The notes below the pieces were generated by a model. That model was not told the DNA's origin and did not search any database. It worked only from the letters and a program-made list of their open reading frames with translations. This document shows, one piece after another, positions 18,422-28,215 of a stretch of 64,000 bases of DNA. Numbering within the stretch: position 1 is the stretch's first letter; each line of letters starts with the position of its first letter. A program made the position numbers and the translations under genes. The stretch spans positions 1 through 64,000 of the forward strand of contig JAPKZK010000041.1 in the NCBI GenBank assembly GCA_026393835.1, in the 5' to 3' direction. Source of the stretch: Candidatus Aminicenantota bacterium. Its GTDB lineage: Bacteria > Acidobacteriota > Aminicenantia > UBA2199.

Positions 18422-21400
18422 TTATATCTCCTGACCTTTTAGAAAATTCATTAGCTTAATTATTATGGGCTTTGTAAAGTCAAATTTCTTCATTTCTTTG
18501 TCTTTCATTAATTTTGAATCTTGCAAATAAAAGAAGCAAGACACCGTTTCCCCTGGGATAAAGTCCCTCTGGTCTTCATCCCATTTGCCAATGATAAAAA
18601 ACAACAATTCACTTTCCCACTCTTCATTTCCCTCCTCTATGGTCCCGGTCTTATAAATAATTTTATAGGGAGAAGGAACCATATCTTTCAAGGCTTTCGC
18701 CGTTCCTTCTTCTCCTACCTTTTCCATCGGTACTACCAGGTTGTTGTATCTCCAATTGGGATCATTCAACGGTTCAGGCATCGGTTCGGCCATCGCTTCC
18801 GAATCGTTTTCCTTTCCGGCTTCGAGTGTGGCTTCCATTTTTAAACCGGTGGCTATCCCGGTTAAAGCTTCCATTATGTGAACATTATTCCATCGGCAAT
18901 CCCCTCCGCCAAGGCAAAAAGAAATGATACCGCCCCGGAGTGTCTGGCCATCTTTCGGCATGAAATTAACCGCATCCGGGAGCAAATCATCAAGGTATTC
19001 ATTCCCTCCCATGGATTTTAAATCATTGTCGGTAATGTTTTTAAGATTTTTTCTTTGCGTTCCGAAGAAGAAGGGCAAAAAGGTTTCGCCTTTTAGATAT
19101 ACGAGCTTACCGGTTTCTTCCGATACCCCGGTTCCAAAAAGTTTTGTAAGCCCCTTAAATAAGATGCTGTCATTCATCCTTGACGTAGGGATACAATCCT
19201 TACCATTGAGCGCCACCACACTTTTCAGTACGCCGGTGAAGTCGAGTGCATAATCGACGTCATTATATTTCATATCCGGCCAGTTGAAATCCTCTATCTT
19301 GATATTGTCCCAATCATCTTTGGTCAATAATAGCCCCAGCATCCCCATAAAGACTTCACAATAATTCCTGGAATTAACCAGGTAATCGCCGGCGGTGCTG
19401 CCGGAATAGTTGGGCTGGAGGCAATCCCATTCGCCAATGGGGATTTTCCCCATGACCGGGTGCGGGCATTTTTCATCGGGACGCATAGTCCTGTTCAGGG
19501 GCTGTTTATTATGGTATATGTAAATCTGTGCGGGGTCCATTTTTCCATAAAAACCTTCCGCGACTGTGGCAAAGATCACGGGTTTAATGGTTGAACCCAC
19601 GGCGTGGTTTTTTAGATTATTATTTTTAAGGAGTTTTGTTCGATTCCGCGGCGCCAGGTTTTCCAGTTTTTTTTCAAACTCAGGGTCGCTGATATCCACC
19701 GGGGGCCAGGAAGGAAGAGCGAATATCTTCCCGGTGTAAGTATCCATTACGGTTACGGCGATTCTCCTTGTTTCATGGAGTTTTTCTTTTTTCATGTACA
19801 GGGGGTTTTCATCGGCATATCTCGCGATCGATTTATGCAAATCCGAATGAAGGTCATAGTCCAGGGTCAATGTTATTTCGGGAGGAATCTCTTTTTCTTT
19901 CTGAGCGGAGTCCGCGGCTTTACCCAGCATATACAACATGGCGAAACGGTCTCCCACATAAAATAACCGTTTTTTTGACCCGTTTCTCCACTGGACGGAA
20001 GATAATGCCGGCGATTGAAGCCCCAGGTACATCAAGTTGTATCGGAATTCATTTTTGGGCTGCCGGCTTTCGATGACCACCAGGTCATATTTTATCAACT
20101 CCCTGGGGATGTTCAACTCGGATTTAAGTTTTTCACCCTCTACATAGACAGACCAGTTACGATCGGATTTGGGGATTATAAATACGTCGCTTTTATTAGC
20201 CCCGGTGGTTGATCGAGATAATTCAAGAAAGGCGGTATTATTTTCCGTTACGATCACGCGGTTGTTGGTATGAACCGTTTGCGGTTCTTTTTTAAATCCC
20301 AGGTTAATGACCGCCGCATACTCATAATTACTCAGGCTGACGGCAAAAGGGTACTTCAATGCCATGATGGTGGGTTCTTGTTTCATGCCGGACGAAAATA
20401 TCTTTCCTTCCCACAATTTATTCTCCCTGAAGGGAGAACTCAAAACAAAAAAACTCCTGTTTATGCGCACCACATTTTCATTTTGTTTTCTATTGGTGTT
20501 GTACTGGGTTTCAAGATAGTAGAGGCCGCCCTGTGAATTGTATTTATCGGGCCGGTTATTGAATTCATCAATGTAAAGTTTTTCAATGGCGCATAGTCGG
20601 CCGTATTCTTTGGGCTTCAATGTCGATCCTTTCAATAACATGATGGGGTTGGGGTTTTCGCCGCCGGGTAAATTGTTCTGCATTTGCTGGAAAAGTGCGT
20701 TATCAAAGTTATGGTCACGGCGGTATATTTCATTGGATAACCGGTCCATTACTGCCACGAAACCTAGGATCACGATGAGGAGAGAGAGGATAATAAGCAC
20801 AATCAACGTAACTGAAATAGGGGGATGCTCAATGGCGGAACCGGCATGAATATCATTCCCCAATAAGAATGCAACCATTGCCAACAGGACGGCCCCTTGC
20901 ACCAGGTCGGAAATGGAATGAAGTCCAAGGAGGGGGATATTTTGCCCGGTGAAAATGGTCAACCCGAGATTTGCGGCGGCCATATAAACGGCATTGTAGG
21001 TAAAATAACCCCCGATTGCGGTCAGGGGTATCACCCGATGTTTGTATTCATCCGGGAATGAACAGCCGCCATACAGGATTGCCGCGCCCAGGAAGATATA
21101 AGTAAGGGCCAAAAAAATACCCGCGTATCGCCCATGTTCGGATAAAAGGAAAATCGAAAACACACAATCGGTCATGGAAGTGGGGTATGTCATACCCTGG
21201 TTGGATAAAGGGGCGCATCCATATCCCCAGCCACCGGGCCTTGATATACCCTCGGATGCGTAAAGAAGCATTTGCCAGTTCTGGTGGGAGTTTCGCAGCA
21301 GCATGTTCATATTGACTTCGGAATTTTCATTTGAAGCATCGGCCAATAATTTGGCTTCTTCAGTGCCGGTGAAGCCCGCCAGTCGATAAACGATATGATC

Positions 21401-23605
21401 GGGAAGATTGGGGTTCACGACCCTGTCCTGGAAATCAGAGGGAAGCATTTGAATGATATAAGGCAGTAAAGCCAGGATGGCTGTGATAACTACCAGGAAA
21501 AAAATTCCCACCCATACCCCGGTTTTTCTCCCTATGCCCAATAATACCGCAATAAGCAAGCATAAGCAAAGGGGGATGCAATAAATCAAGGAACCGTAAT
21601 CTTTCATCAAGATGATGATGACCGCAAATAACAGCACTATTGAAGGGGCAATAAGCATTATCAGCCATCTCTTGCCAAATTCCGAAATGTCGGCAATTTT
21701 TCTTGCAAACAATGCGATGCCAATAGCCGCATAAAGAAAAAGCAGGATGCTTATTCTCAGCACCAGGGATTCATTTACGCCCAAAACCGCGGAAAGGGTT
21801 ATTAAAGCAAGGAAAAAGAAGGTATAAATGATGAACACGAACAAAGTTTTGCGATGGGCCTTACTTTTTAAAAGTTTTGTTATTTTATCATTGACAGTCG
21901 CCCAGGGAACTCGAATCGACAACAGACGAACCAGCAGTAAAACAGAAGGCACAATCAACAGCGCCCAGAAACTGATGGTCACGCTTTTCCGGAATATGTT
22001 GGCCATCTCCAGGGGAGAGACATCGGTTGGGGGCAGCAGCGCGGCCCTGTATGTGATAATCAAGCGCACGGTTAAAAGGGTCAACGTTAATCCCCAGATC
22101 AATCCCCAGGCCATGTCCAGCCCCATGCGAAACTCTTCTTCCTTTTTTATTAAAAACCAGAATAAAATGGTTAATACGAAAATAAAAAGAGCCGCCAGCT
22201 TCCCAATGTAACCAATGGGGGTTTGACATTCGGTGAGCGCCAAAAGAATGCCGCTTTTATAATCACCCAGGCGTATGGTCTGGTCAATCCCCGGGTTAAG
22301 GGTGGCCATGCCTTCCTGGATTTTCATGGAAAGTGAATCTTTTTCCTTGTTGAATTCAGCCTTGGCATAGAAAGGGTGGAGCGTATTGCCGACATCCACG
22401 ATGTAACCGTCCATGGCGATATACTGGCTGCTGGAAGTAATAATGAAATTTTTTTTATTATTATCTTTATCTACGAATTTATCAGGCAGCGGCCAGTGCG
22501 TGGGGTTTACAAATTCGATATCCACCACATTGCCGAATTTGGGGTTCTTATCATCATCGGTATCTACCACGGTTTTGTTGGCTAACCGGATATCCAATGC
22601 GTTTTCAAACCCAAAGCCATAAAAAAATTTTGCCTCAAACGATAAGTCCGATCGATGGAACTCGGTATCGATGCGATTTAAGGGGTAAAAAACGTTGGTT
22701 TCCTTTCTCAACTTAAAAAATTTAAGGGCGGTTAAATCCCCCTGGCCGTTTTCGTTGAACAAGCTGTCTTCAATGAGTACCCCAATGGGTGTCACTGTGT
22801 CCCCTTTCTTTTTTCTTATAAATTTGATATGCCTGGAAATTTCCCACCACCGGGGCATATCGATATTGAGAGTTGTACTATCGCGGTAGAGGCGGATAAT
22901 GGTATACAGCGAATAGCCTTCGTTCAGGGATAGAGACCGTTCATTTAACAGGATATCCCGCGGGTATCCAGGTATAAACGTTCCATTCTCAACGGTTCCC
23001 TGGTTAAAATAATAAAACTCTTCATCCTTATTTAAATCGATGCCGAGAAATGATTTCCTGTTCTTTTGCCAGCGGATCGATATATAACGGTCCTGGGAAT
23101 CATCCAGGGATTTTTTAAAGGAAATCATCAGCGTATCGCCCGGCTCTAACCAGCGGTCGTCCGGCAAATTAACGCACACATCGTCCAGCCGGAGGCAGTT
23201 GTTCCGGGCGGCGGCGGTAATTTCCCATTTATCGGCAAATCCCCTGTTCCATACCGGTTTAAAAGTAATTTTCTCATCTTCGGCCAGGGATTTATGCCAG
23301 AATCCCTCTTCCACGCCCGGTTTGCCTGTTACGATCAACTGGCTGTCCGGCTGGATATAATAGCCGCGATGGGTAAGCCTGCGAAGTTTTTCGATATCAA
23401 CCCGCGGTGTTCCGAATTTTTCCCACCCGATAAAATATCCTATGGCAACAATCAAAGCCCCACATATAATCAATGCATAGAGCCTTATGAAAAATTTTGA
23501 AATTTCACCCGGATCATAATATCGATGTTTTTTTTTTATCCAGATTCCCAGGAAAAATAAAACCGATGACAAAAGTAAAATAACCAGTAAGATATTGGAT
23601 AACAT
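18422..23605 (-). CDS. SEDS glycan polymerase fused to penicillin-binding transpeptidase
   Basis: A 1727-residue membrane protein that joins in one chain the two usually separate subunits of a SEDS-class B PBP peptidoglycan synthase. Two N-terminal helices are followed by an extracytoplasmic beta-rich region (about residues 80-460), then a block of many membrane helices (about 465-960). In this block GWGYGCAP and PTSMTDCVFSIF resemble the FtsW/RodA extracellular loop; D813 corresponds to the catalytic Asp. NLGLTIFTGQNIPLLGLHS matches the conserved late SEDS helices. The rest is a transpeptidase: S1338 and K1341 in GSTIKP, S1412 and N1414 in SRN, and K1652 in KTGT. All three motifs are intact. 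It is fourth in the operon; GGAGGG precedes the ATG. The N-terminal beta region has no parallel I recognise in FtsW or RodA. Confidence 0.88.
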   Translation of the reverse strand: MLSNILLVILLLSSVLFFLGIWIKKKHRYYDPGEISKFFIRLYALIICGALIVAIGYFIGWEKFGTPRVDIEKLRRLTHRGYYIQPDSQLIVTGKPGVEEGFWHKSLAEDEKITFKPVWNRGFADKWEITAAARNNCLRLDDVCVNLPDDRWLEPGDTLMISFKKSLDDSQDRYISIRWQKNRKSFLGIDLNKDEEFYYFNQGTVENGTFIPGYPRDILLNERSLSLNEGYSLYTIIRLYRDSTTLNIDMPRWWEISRHIKFIRKKKGDTVTPIGVLIEDSLFNENGQGDLTALKFFKLRKETNVFYPLNRIDTEFHRSDLSFEAKFFYGFGFENALDIRLANKTVVDTDDDKNPKFGNVVDIEFVNPTHWPLPDKFVDKDNNKKNFIITSSSQYIAMDGYIVDVGNTLHPFYAKAEFNKEKDSLSMKIQEGMATLNPGIDQTIRLGDYKSGILLALTECQTPIGYIGKLAALFIFVLTILFWFLIKKEEEFRMGLDMAWGLIWGLTLTLLTVRLIITYRAALLPPTDVSPLEMANIFRKSVTISFWALLIVPSVLLLVRLLSIRVPWATVNDKITKLLKSKAHRKTLFVFIIYTFFFLALITLSAVLGVNESLVLRISILLFLYAAIGIALFARKIADISEFGKRWLIMLIAPSIVLLFAVIIILMKDYGSLIYCIPLCLCLLIAVLLGIGRKTGVWVGIFFLVVITAILALLPYIIQMLPSDFQDRVVNPNLPDHIVYRLAGFTGTEEAKLLADASNENSEVNMNMLLRNSHQNWQMLLYASEGISRPGGWGYGCAPLSNQGMTYPTSMTDCVFSIFLLSEHGRYAGIFLALTYIFLGAAILYGGCSFPDEYKHRVIPLTAIGGYFTYNAVYMAAANLGLTIFTGQNIPLLGLHSISDLVQGAVLLAMVAFLLGNDIHAGSAIEHPPISVTLIVLIILSLLIVILGFVAVMDRLSNEIYRRDHNFDNALFQQMQNNLPGGENPNPIMLLKGSTLKPKEYGRLCAIEKLYIDEFNNRPDKYNSQGGLYYLETQYNTNRKQNENVVRINRSFFVLSSPFRENKLWEGKIFSSGMKQEPTIMALKYPFAVSLSNYEYAAVINLGFKKEPQTVHTNNRVIVTENNTAFLELSRSTTGANKSDVFIIPKSDRNWSVYVEGEKLKSELNIPRELIKYDLVVIESRQPKNEFRYNLMYLGLQSPALSSVQWRNGSKKRLFYVGDRFAMLYMLGKAADSAQKEKEIPPEITLTLDYDLHSDLHKSIARYADENPLYMKKEKLHETRRIAVTVMDTYTGKIFALPSWPPVDISDPEFEKKLENLAPRNRTKLLKNNNLKNHAVGSTIKPVIFATVAEGFYGKMDPAQIYIYHNKQPLNRTMRPDEKCPHPVMGKIPIGEWDCLQPNYSGSTAGDYLVNSRNYCEVFMGMLGLLLTKDDWDNIKIEDFNWPDMKYNDVDYALDFTGVLKSVVALNGKDCIPTSRMNDSILFKGLTKLFGTGVSEETGKLVYLKGETFLPFFFGTQRKNLKNITDNDLKSMGGNEYLDDLLPDAVNFMPKDGQTLRGGIISFCLGGGDCRWNNVHIMEALTGIATGLKMEATLEAGKENDSEAMAEPMPEPLNDPNWRYNNLVVPMEKVGEEGTAKALKDMVPSPYKIIYKTGTIEEGNEEWESELLFFIIGKWDEDQRDFIPGETVSCFFYLQDSKLMKDKEMKKFDFTKPIIIKLMNFLKGQEI

Positions 23606-23619
23606 GAGATCATCCCTCC

Positions 23620-26133
23620 TTATCCTGCTTTATAAACTTCGCCAACTTTATCCACATAGTAGAATGGACTTAAATTCAATTTTCTATTAGATATAGTCAT
23701 TAAACGACTCACTAATGTCTCAAAAAGGGCCTGATTCCGATGCAACGTCTCAGTTTTACTGAAAGTCAGTGTTTCCGGCAAAGGAGATAAATGTCTAACA
23801 ATCTCACCATAACTGAACTTAAAGCCATTAAATGGCATCTCTCCAAATAATGGAATACGGTTTTGCATTTTTTTCGAAATGTCAATAAGATTGGCAAGCA
23901 TGAAATCCATTTTACTCCTCACATTTTTTTCTTCATCACCCTCTTTTTTCGATATCATATTCTCAACAGAAGCTTCATAAAAATGAAAAAGAGAGTAATA
24001 AATTAAGAAAGAGAGCATCGATGTAATTTCCGGTCTGTCCTCCTTTAAATTGTTAAATATTTCCATTTGGCCCTGCCAGAGGTAAGGAATTATTTTCTTA
24101 ATATTATCAGAATATTTTTTTATTTCTTCCATTTTTTTTCCAAAATTATTTAATTCTTTGTCTTTATCTAAGACGGACTGATTCAATTCACCTATTGTTT
24201 TATTGTCTTTATCAATTTTTTCTTTAGTGGCTTGCCATGCATCTTCCAATTTTTCCTTTTCTTTATTATCTGCCATTTTGACCATCTCCAACCGGATTTT
24301 TTCCTGAACTAGGTTCAGTAAATCTTTTTCGTTCGTTAGTGTATTTATCTGTTTCTGTAACCCATCGAATTTATTTTCATATGTTTTTAGTGAACTAAGT
24401 ATTTGATTAAGCCACATTTCACTCAATTTATTTATTTGAGGGTCTTCCCATTGCTTGTGTCGATTTTCCAAACATCTACCGAGCCTGATATATTTCTCAA
24501 CATATTCCCAATTCCCAACCTGATCTTCCACACATTTTACTTTTCTCTTCAATTCTTTGAATGACTGTAAAATATTATCAAGCCATATGTTTTCATTTCC
24601 CTGTTCTTGAGATTCATATGAATCCTTGTGAGCCTTTTCCAAATATCTTCCTAACTCGACATATTTTCCATTTTTATTTAATGTATCCACATTTTTTTCC
24701 AGCTCTTTGATTTTGATTTCACAATCTTTCAATTGATTTATTTTTTTTTCAAGCCAGTTTACGATATCTATGTCTTCAGGCGTTTTTTCTATCTGGTATT
24801 TTGCTTCCAATGCTTTTCCAAATTCGATGAATTTTTTATTTTCGTCCAATTTATTTTCCCGATTCTGCAGATCTTTTATTATCAACTTATTTTGTTCTGC
24901 GGAAAGTATGAAATCGTTAAACCAGCATTCAATATTGGTATCCTTCTCTGACTTATTGTATATTTCTTCCACTTTTTTTCCTATCTCTACACGTTTTTTA
25001 TTTACTTCACTTTCTAATGGTAACGCATTTCTGATTTCATTTGGTAATTTCATTATTTCGTCTATTATAAATTGATTAGAGGATTTTGTCTTATTAATAA
25101 AATCACTCAAACTTTTGCAATGAGTCTTATCTTCGTTTCTCTTTCTCCACTTCCTTAGCAAATTCCATTTGTCCTTTTTGGGTGGTTCCTCTCGTTTATT
25201 GCCTCCTCCATTTTCAGTATTATCAGTCTGTGCGCACTTATTACGAAATAGTTGAATAACTCGGGGTCCAATGAGGAATGTAATAATGCCGAGAACAAAT
25301 CCTAAAAATCCAAATATAAATTTGGACCTCCATGGAATTGGTTCTGTAACCGTTTGTATTTCTTTTTTCTCTTTTATTTCAGGTTTAACCGGTTGAGGGC
25401 GCAATCGTTTTTCCATATCTATAATAGAAATTTTTTCTACAAATAACCAATATTTTTCATTATCTTTTGTCTCATAAATATAATTCATAGGTTTATTGCT
25501 ATTGACCATTTGAGATATCCAGGTTTCCCAAAAATCTTGCTCATTTAGCATATTAGCATCTTTTATATCGTTTTTAAAAATTACATTTAACTCATCCTTA
25601 TTATTTATAGCTTTAAATAAATTTGCTGCAAAATTTTTTCGAAATGGATCTGTATTTTGATCCCATTTTAAATTCACTGCCCAACTAAAGAGTTCCGTCT
25701 TATTCATTACAATCAACTTGAAGCGATCATTGGATGGCTCATTGGAAATAGGCTGAATGTAAATTAACGCATCCGGGTATTTTAAAGCTGTCATTTTATC
25801 ATCCGGGCATACTTCACGCAAATAACATAAAAATGCTTCTAAGAAATCTTTGTTTTTCGCGGGTGAAACATTTGTTATAAATTTTTTGATATACTCTGAT
25901 TGTGAGTATTTGGCCGACATAAATTTTTCCCACTCTGCTTTCTTCTCCTCCTCCTGGTCTAATTTCCATTCGCCCCTTTCGAGAGTTGCGGTTATCCAAT
26001 TTGGATCATCCCCTTTCCACAGCATCACATTAGAATCATCCACCCAATGATAATATATTTCAGCAGCATCAAGGGCGGTGAAAAAAATAAAAAACATATA
26101 TCCCACAATTAAACACTTATTTTTTCTTTTCAT
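23620..26133 (-). CDS. membrane-anchored coiled-coil protein with four internal repeats
   Basis: Not a recognised family. A signal peptide (about residues 1-23) leads to an extracytoplasmic domain (about 24-265), one membrane helix (FGFLGFVLGIITFLIG, about 272-290) and a long cytoplasmic, mostly coiled-coil region. In the latter, four units of about 50 residues share the pattern K-x-x-E-x-G-k-x-L/V-E...W-L/F-x-x-x-I/L: KKRVEIGKKVEEIY, NKKFIEFGKALEAKY, NGKYVELGRYLEKAH, and EKYIRLGRCLENRH. The tail from about residue 690 is helical, with conserved-looking aromatic and Pro positions. It lies third in the operon, 15 bp after the ATPase and 14 bp before the SEDS-PBP gene, and starts at an ATG with AAGGAGGAG. 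It is a good candidate for a scaffold linking the ATPase and kinase to the envelope. Confidence 0.6.
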   Translation of the reverse strand: MKRKNKCLIVGYMFFIFFTALDAAEIYYHWVDDSNVMLWKGDDPNWITATLERGEWKLDQEEEKKAEWEKFMSAKYSQSEYIKKFITNVSPAKNKDFLEAFLCYLREVCPDDKMTALKYPDALIYIQPISNEPSNDRFKLIVMNKTELFSWAVNLKWDQNTDPFRKNFAANLFKAINNKDELNVIFKNDIKDANMLNEQDFWETWISQMVNSNKPMNYIYETKDNEKYWLFVEKISIIDMEKRLRPQPVKPEIKEKKEIQTVTEPIPWRSKFIFGFLGFVLGIITFLIGPRVIQLFRNKCAQTDNTENGGGNKREEPPKKDKWNLLRKWRKRNEDKTHCKSLSDFINKTKSSNQFIIDEIMKLPNEIRNALPLESEVNKKRVEIGKKVEEIYNKSEKDTNIECWFNDFILSAEQNKLIIKDLQNRENKLDENKKFIEFGKALEAKYQIEKTPEDIDIVNWLEKKINQLKDCEIKIKELEKNVDTLNKNGKYVELGRYLEKAHKDSYESQEQGNENIWLDNILQSFKELKRKVKCVEDQVGNWEYVEKYIRLGRCLENRHKQWEDPQINKLSEMWLNQILSSLKTYENKFDGLQKQINTLTNEKDLLNLVQEKIRLEMVKMADNKEKEKLEDAWQATKEKIDKDNKTIGELNQSVLDKDKELNNFGKKMEEIKKYSDNIKKIIPYLWQGQMEIFNNLKEDRPEITSMLSFLIYYSLFHFYEASVENMISKKEGDEEKNVRSKMDFMLANLIDISKKMQNRIPLFGEMPFNGFKFSYGEIVRHLSPLPETLTFSKTETLHRNQALFETLVSRLMTISNRKLNLSPFYYVDKVGEVYKAG

Positions 26134-26148
26134 TTTGCTCCTCCTTAT

Positions 26149-28215
26149 TTAATCCAACGGTTTCAAAACTGCAGGCCAAACTTTCGGATAAATTGACTCG
26201 GTAATTTTCCCATATGAGGCAATTTTAAATTTGTGTTTATCATTTATGCAGATGAGACGTTGGTCTTTTAAATATTTAACTCTAAATTCCTTCGTATCAG
26301 GAAAACAACTTATAAGGGCAGTGGAACCGTCAAAAAATCGTGGTGGATTCTCCTGGGTAAATGTATGAGATGCCCTGGGGGAATAAAAAAACCAGTAACT
26401 TGATAAATAAGCAAAATTTATAACAACATCTTCCCCTTCATTCAAAGCTTTCATATCCAGTGTCTTAAACTCATAGTCCAGGGCATGGATCGTGCACATA
26501 AATCCATAGGTCCCATGCAATTCTTCGCGATTCGCCCAAAGATGCCCTGCATCTTTATAAATAATCGCCCCACGGCTGCAAGCTTCTTTTGCAGTTTCAT
26601 CTTTAAGAAATATCAAATGGGCTGGTAGAAAATTCATTACAGTAAATGATTTTCTAATCGCTTCTTGGATAGGTTTAAATTGAGAGGCCTGTCCAGCGAT
26701 GACTACAGCCGTTGGTATTTCTCTAATCATTTTACTAAGTACCGTCAATGATTTTTTCCTTGGAAATGTTTTAATTTCTCTTGCAACAGCGATATCTCCC
26801 AGGTTCATTAAAAGCTCCTCTACATTCTCTTTCACATACGTTTCAATTTTTGATTTTAGTTCAATCAATCTCTGGCTATGGAATCCGAAAAGTATTTTGA
26901 AACACCCAGGGAATTCCCCTATAAAAAAAATATTTTTTAACTCATTCCTGAAGTTGTTGTACAGCATTTTTTCTTTCTCAGTCTCAGGTTTTTCTTTCCA
27001 ATTTGTGTCTATGGCGTCCAACCATTTATCAACCAATTTATCGATATATTCAGCTTGTTTTTCAAATGACAGATTGATGGTATAATTTTCATTCATATTT
27101 TTTTTAACGGCAACGATAAGATTTTCCAGGGCCTCTATAATAGGCCCCTGGGTCGAAAGCTTAACCCCGACCTGTGCCCTTGCGTGGAGGAAGTCAAACC
27201 TAGGATCAAGGCTTTTGAACTTTGGCTGGCTGAGAACTTCCCGAAGACATCTATTATAATACTCGGCAAAAATATAATTTAAGCGACTACCGCCATGGCT
27301 TTTTCCTGCCCGGGCTTTTACATAAAATGTTCTGCGGTCTGCCTTTCCCTGACCTTTCGGTTCATTGATTTCGATAAGACTTAAATCCGTGGTCCCGTGG
27401 CCGATGTCGAAAGTTAAAATCTGGAAGTCACGCTTCGGATTATTTTTTAGGTTTTTTTTCAGGCTGGTTCTAAAATTATTAAATTGAGTTTCTTCATCAA
27501 TTGCATCCATTACATAATAGGCTACCGCATCGGATTCATAAATAATGTCCACATTTTTAATACCGGTTATTTTAATTACATAATCCTTGATATTCTCTGC
27601 ATGAGTGAGGCTGAAAACATTAGGAATCGTAAGGATTAAGTGATCGTCAATATCCTGTCCATCCTCATCTTTTATTTTTCTATTTCTATACTCGGAAGAT
27701 TTTAAAACAAAATTGCGAATGATTTGTGTTATCAAATGCTGAAACAATTTTTCCGGGCTGTATCGTATATATTTCTTATAAGTGGTCTCAATTATTGGAA
27801 TAATTTCCCCTGCCCCCTCCTGGAATGGAATTTTGGGGTTGGGTAGAACAACCCGGGAATATGCCTGTTCTTTCTTATAAAAATATTCGAAAAGCGATTT
27901 TTTATATTCCGCTTCACCATCGGTGACCACCAAATTTCCTTTTTCATCGACAAAATCCAGCAATGCATGAGAATCAGGGATATCCTCAGGTTGACGCTGA
28001 TCCATAAGGGCAATAAGCGTTCGAAGTCGTTTTGATTTCTCTTTTTTCCCATTCCTTTCTATCAAAAGATAATCAATATCCTGCCCATCAAAATCGACTA
28101 AAATTGGTGCAAATTCCTGTAAGTTAATACGTTTCCGTTCTGGCTTGCCGTAAAGTTGGCAAAAAGCTGCCATTGTTTCCGACCCAAGATCGAGTGAAAT
28201 ATAATTTCTATTCAT
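26149..28215 (-). CDS. actin/Hsp70-fold ATPase, stand-alone copy
   Basis: A cytoplasmic, 688-residue member of the actin/Hsp70 superfamily, with phosphate 1 motif SLDLGSETMAAFCQLYG, IPNVFSLTHAENIKDYV, YESDAVAYYVMDAI, phosphate 2 motif FDIGHGTTDLSLIEI and adenosine motif VVIAGQASQFKPIQ. It lacks the DnaK substrate-binding domain. It is a close paralogue of the C-terminal two thirds of the kinase fusion at 15362-18421. I place the start at the ATG at 28215 (MNRNYISLDLGSE) because AAGGAGGTGAG precedes it. This start overlaps the end of the upstream vWA-like gene by 8 bp, so translation is probably coupled. A role as a nucleotide-driven switch or filament is inference. Confidence 0.8.
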   Translation of the reverse strand: MNRNYISLDLGSETMAAFCQLYGKPERKRINLQEFAPILVDFDGQDIDYLLIERNGKKEKSKRLRTLIALMDQRQPEDIPDSHALLDFVDEKGNLVVTDGEAEYKKSLFEYFYKKEQAYSRVVLPNPKIPFQEGAGEIIPIIETTYKKYIRYSPEKLFQHLITQIIRNFVLKSSEYRNRKIKDEDGQDIDDHLILTIPNVFSLTHAENIKDYVIKITGIKNVDIIYESDAVAYYVMDAIDEETQFNNFRTSLKKNLKNNPKRDFQILTFDIGHGTTDLSLIEINEPKGQGKADRRTFYVKARAGKSHGGSRLNYIFAEYYNRCLREVLSQPKFKSLDPRFDFLHARAQVGVKLSTQGPIIEALENLIVAVKKNMNENYTINLSFEKQAEYIDKLVDKWLDAIDTNWKEKPETEKEKMLYNNFRNELKNIFFIGEFPGCFKILFGFHSQRLIELKSKIETYVKENVEELLMNLGDIAVAREIKTFPRKKSLTVLSKMIREIPTAVVIAGQASQFKPIQEAIRKSFTVMNFLPAHLIFLKDETAKEACSRGAIIYKDAGHLWANREELHGTYGFMCTIHALDYEFKTLDMKALNEGEDVVINFAYLSSYWFFYSPRASHTFTQENPPRFFDGSTALISCFPDTKEFRVKYLKDQRLICINDKHKFKIASYGKITESIYPKVWPAVLKPLD

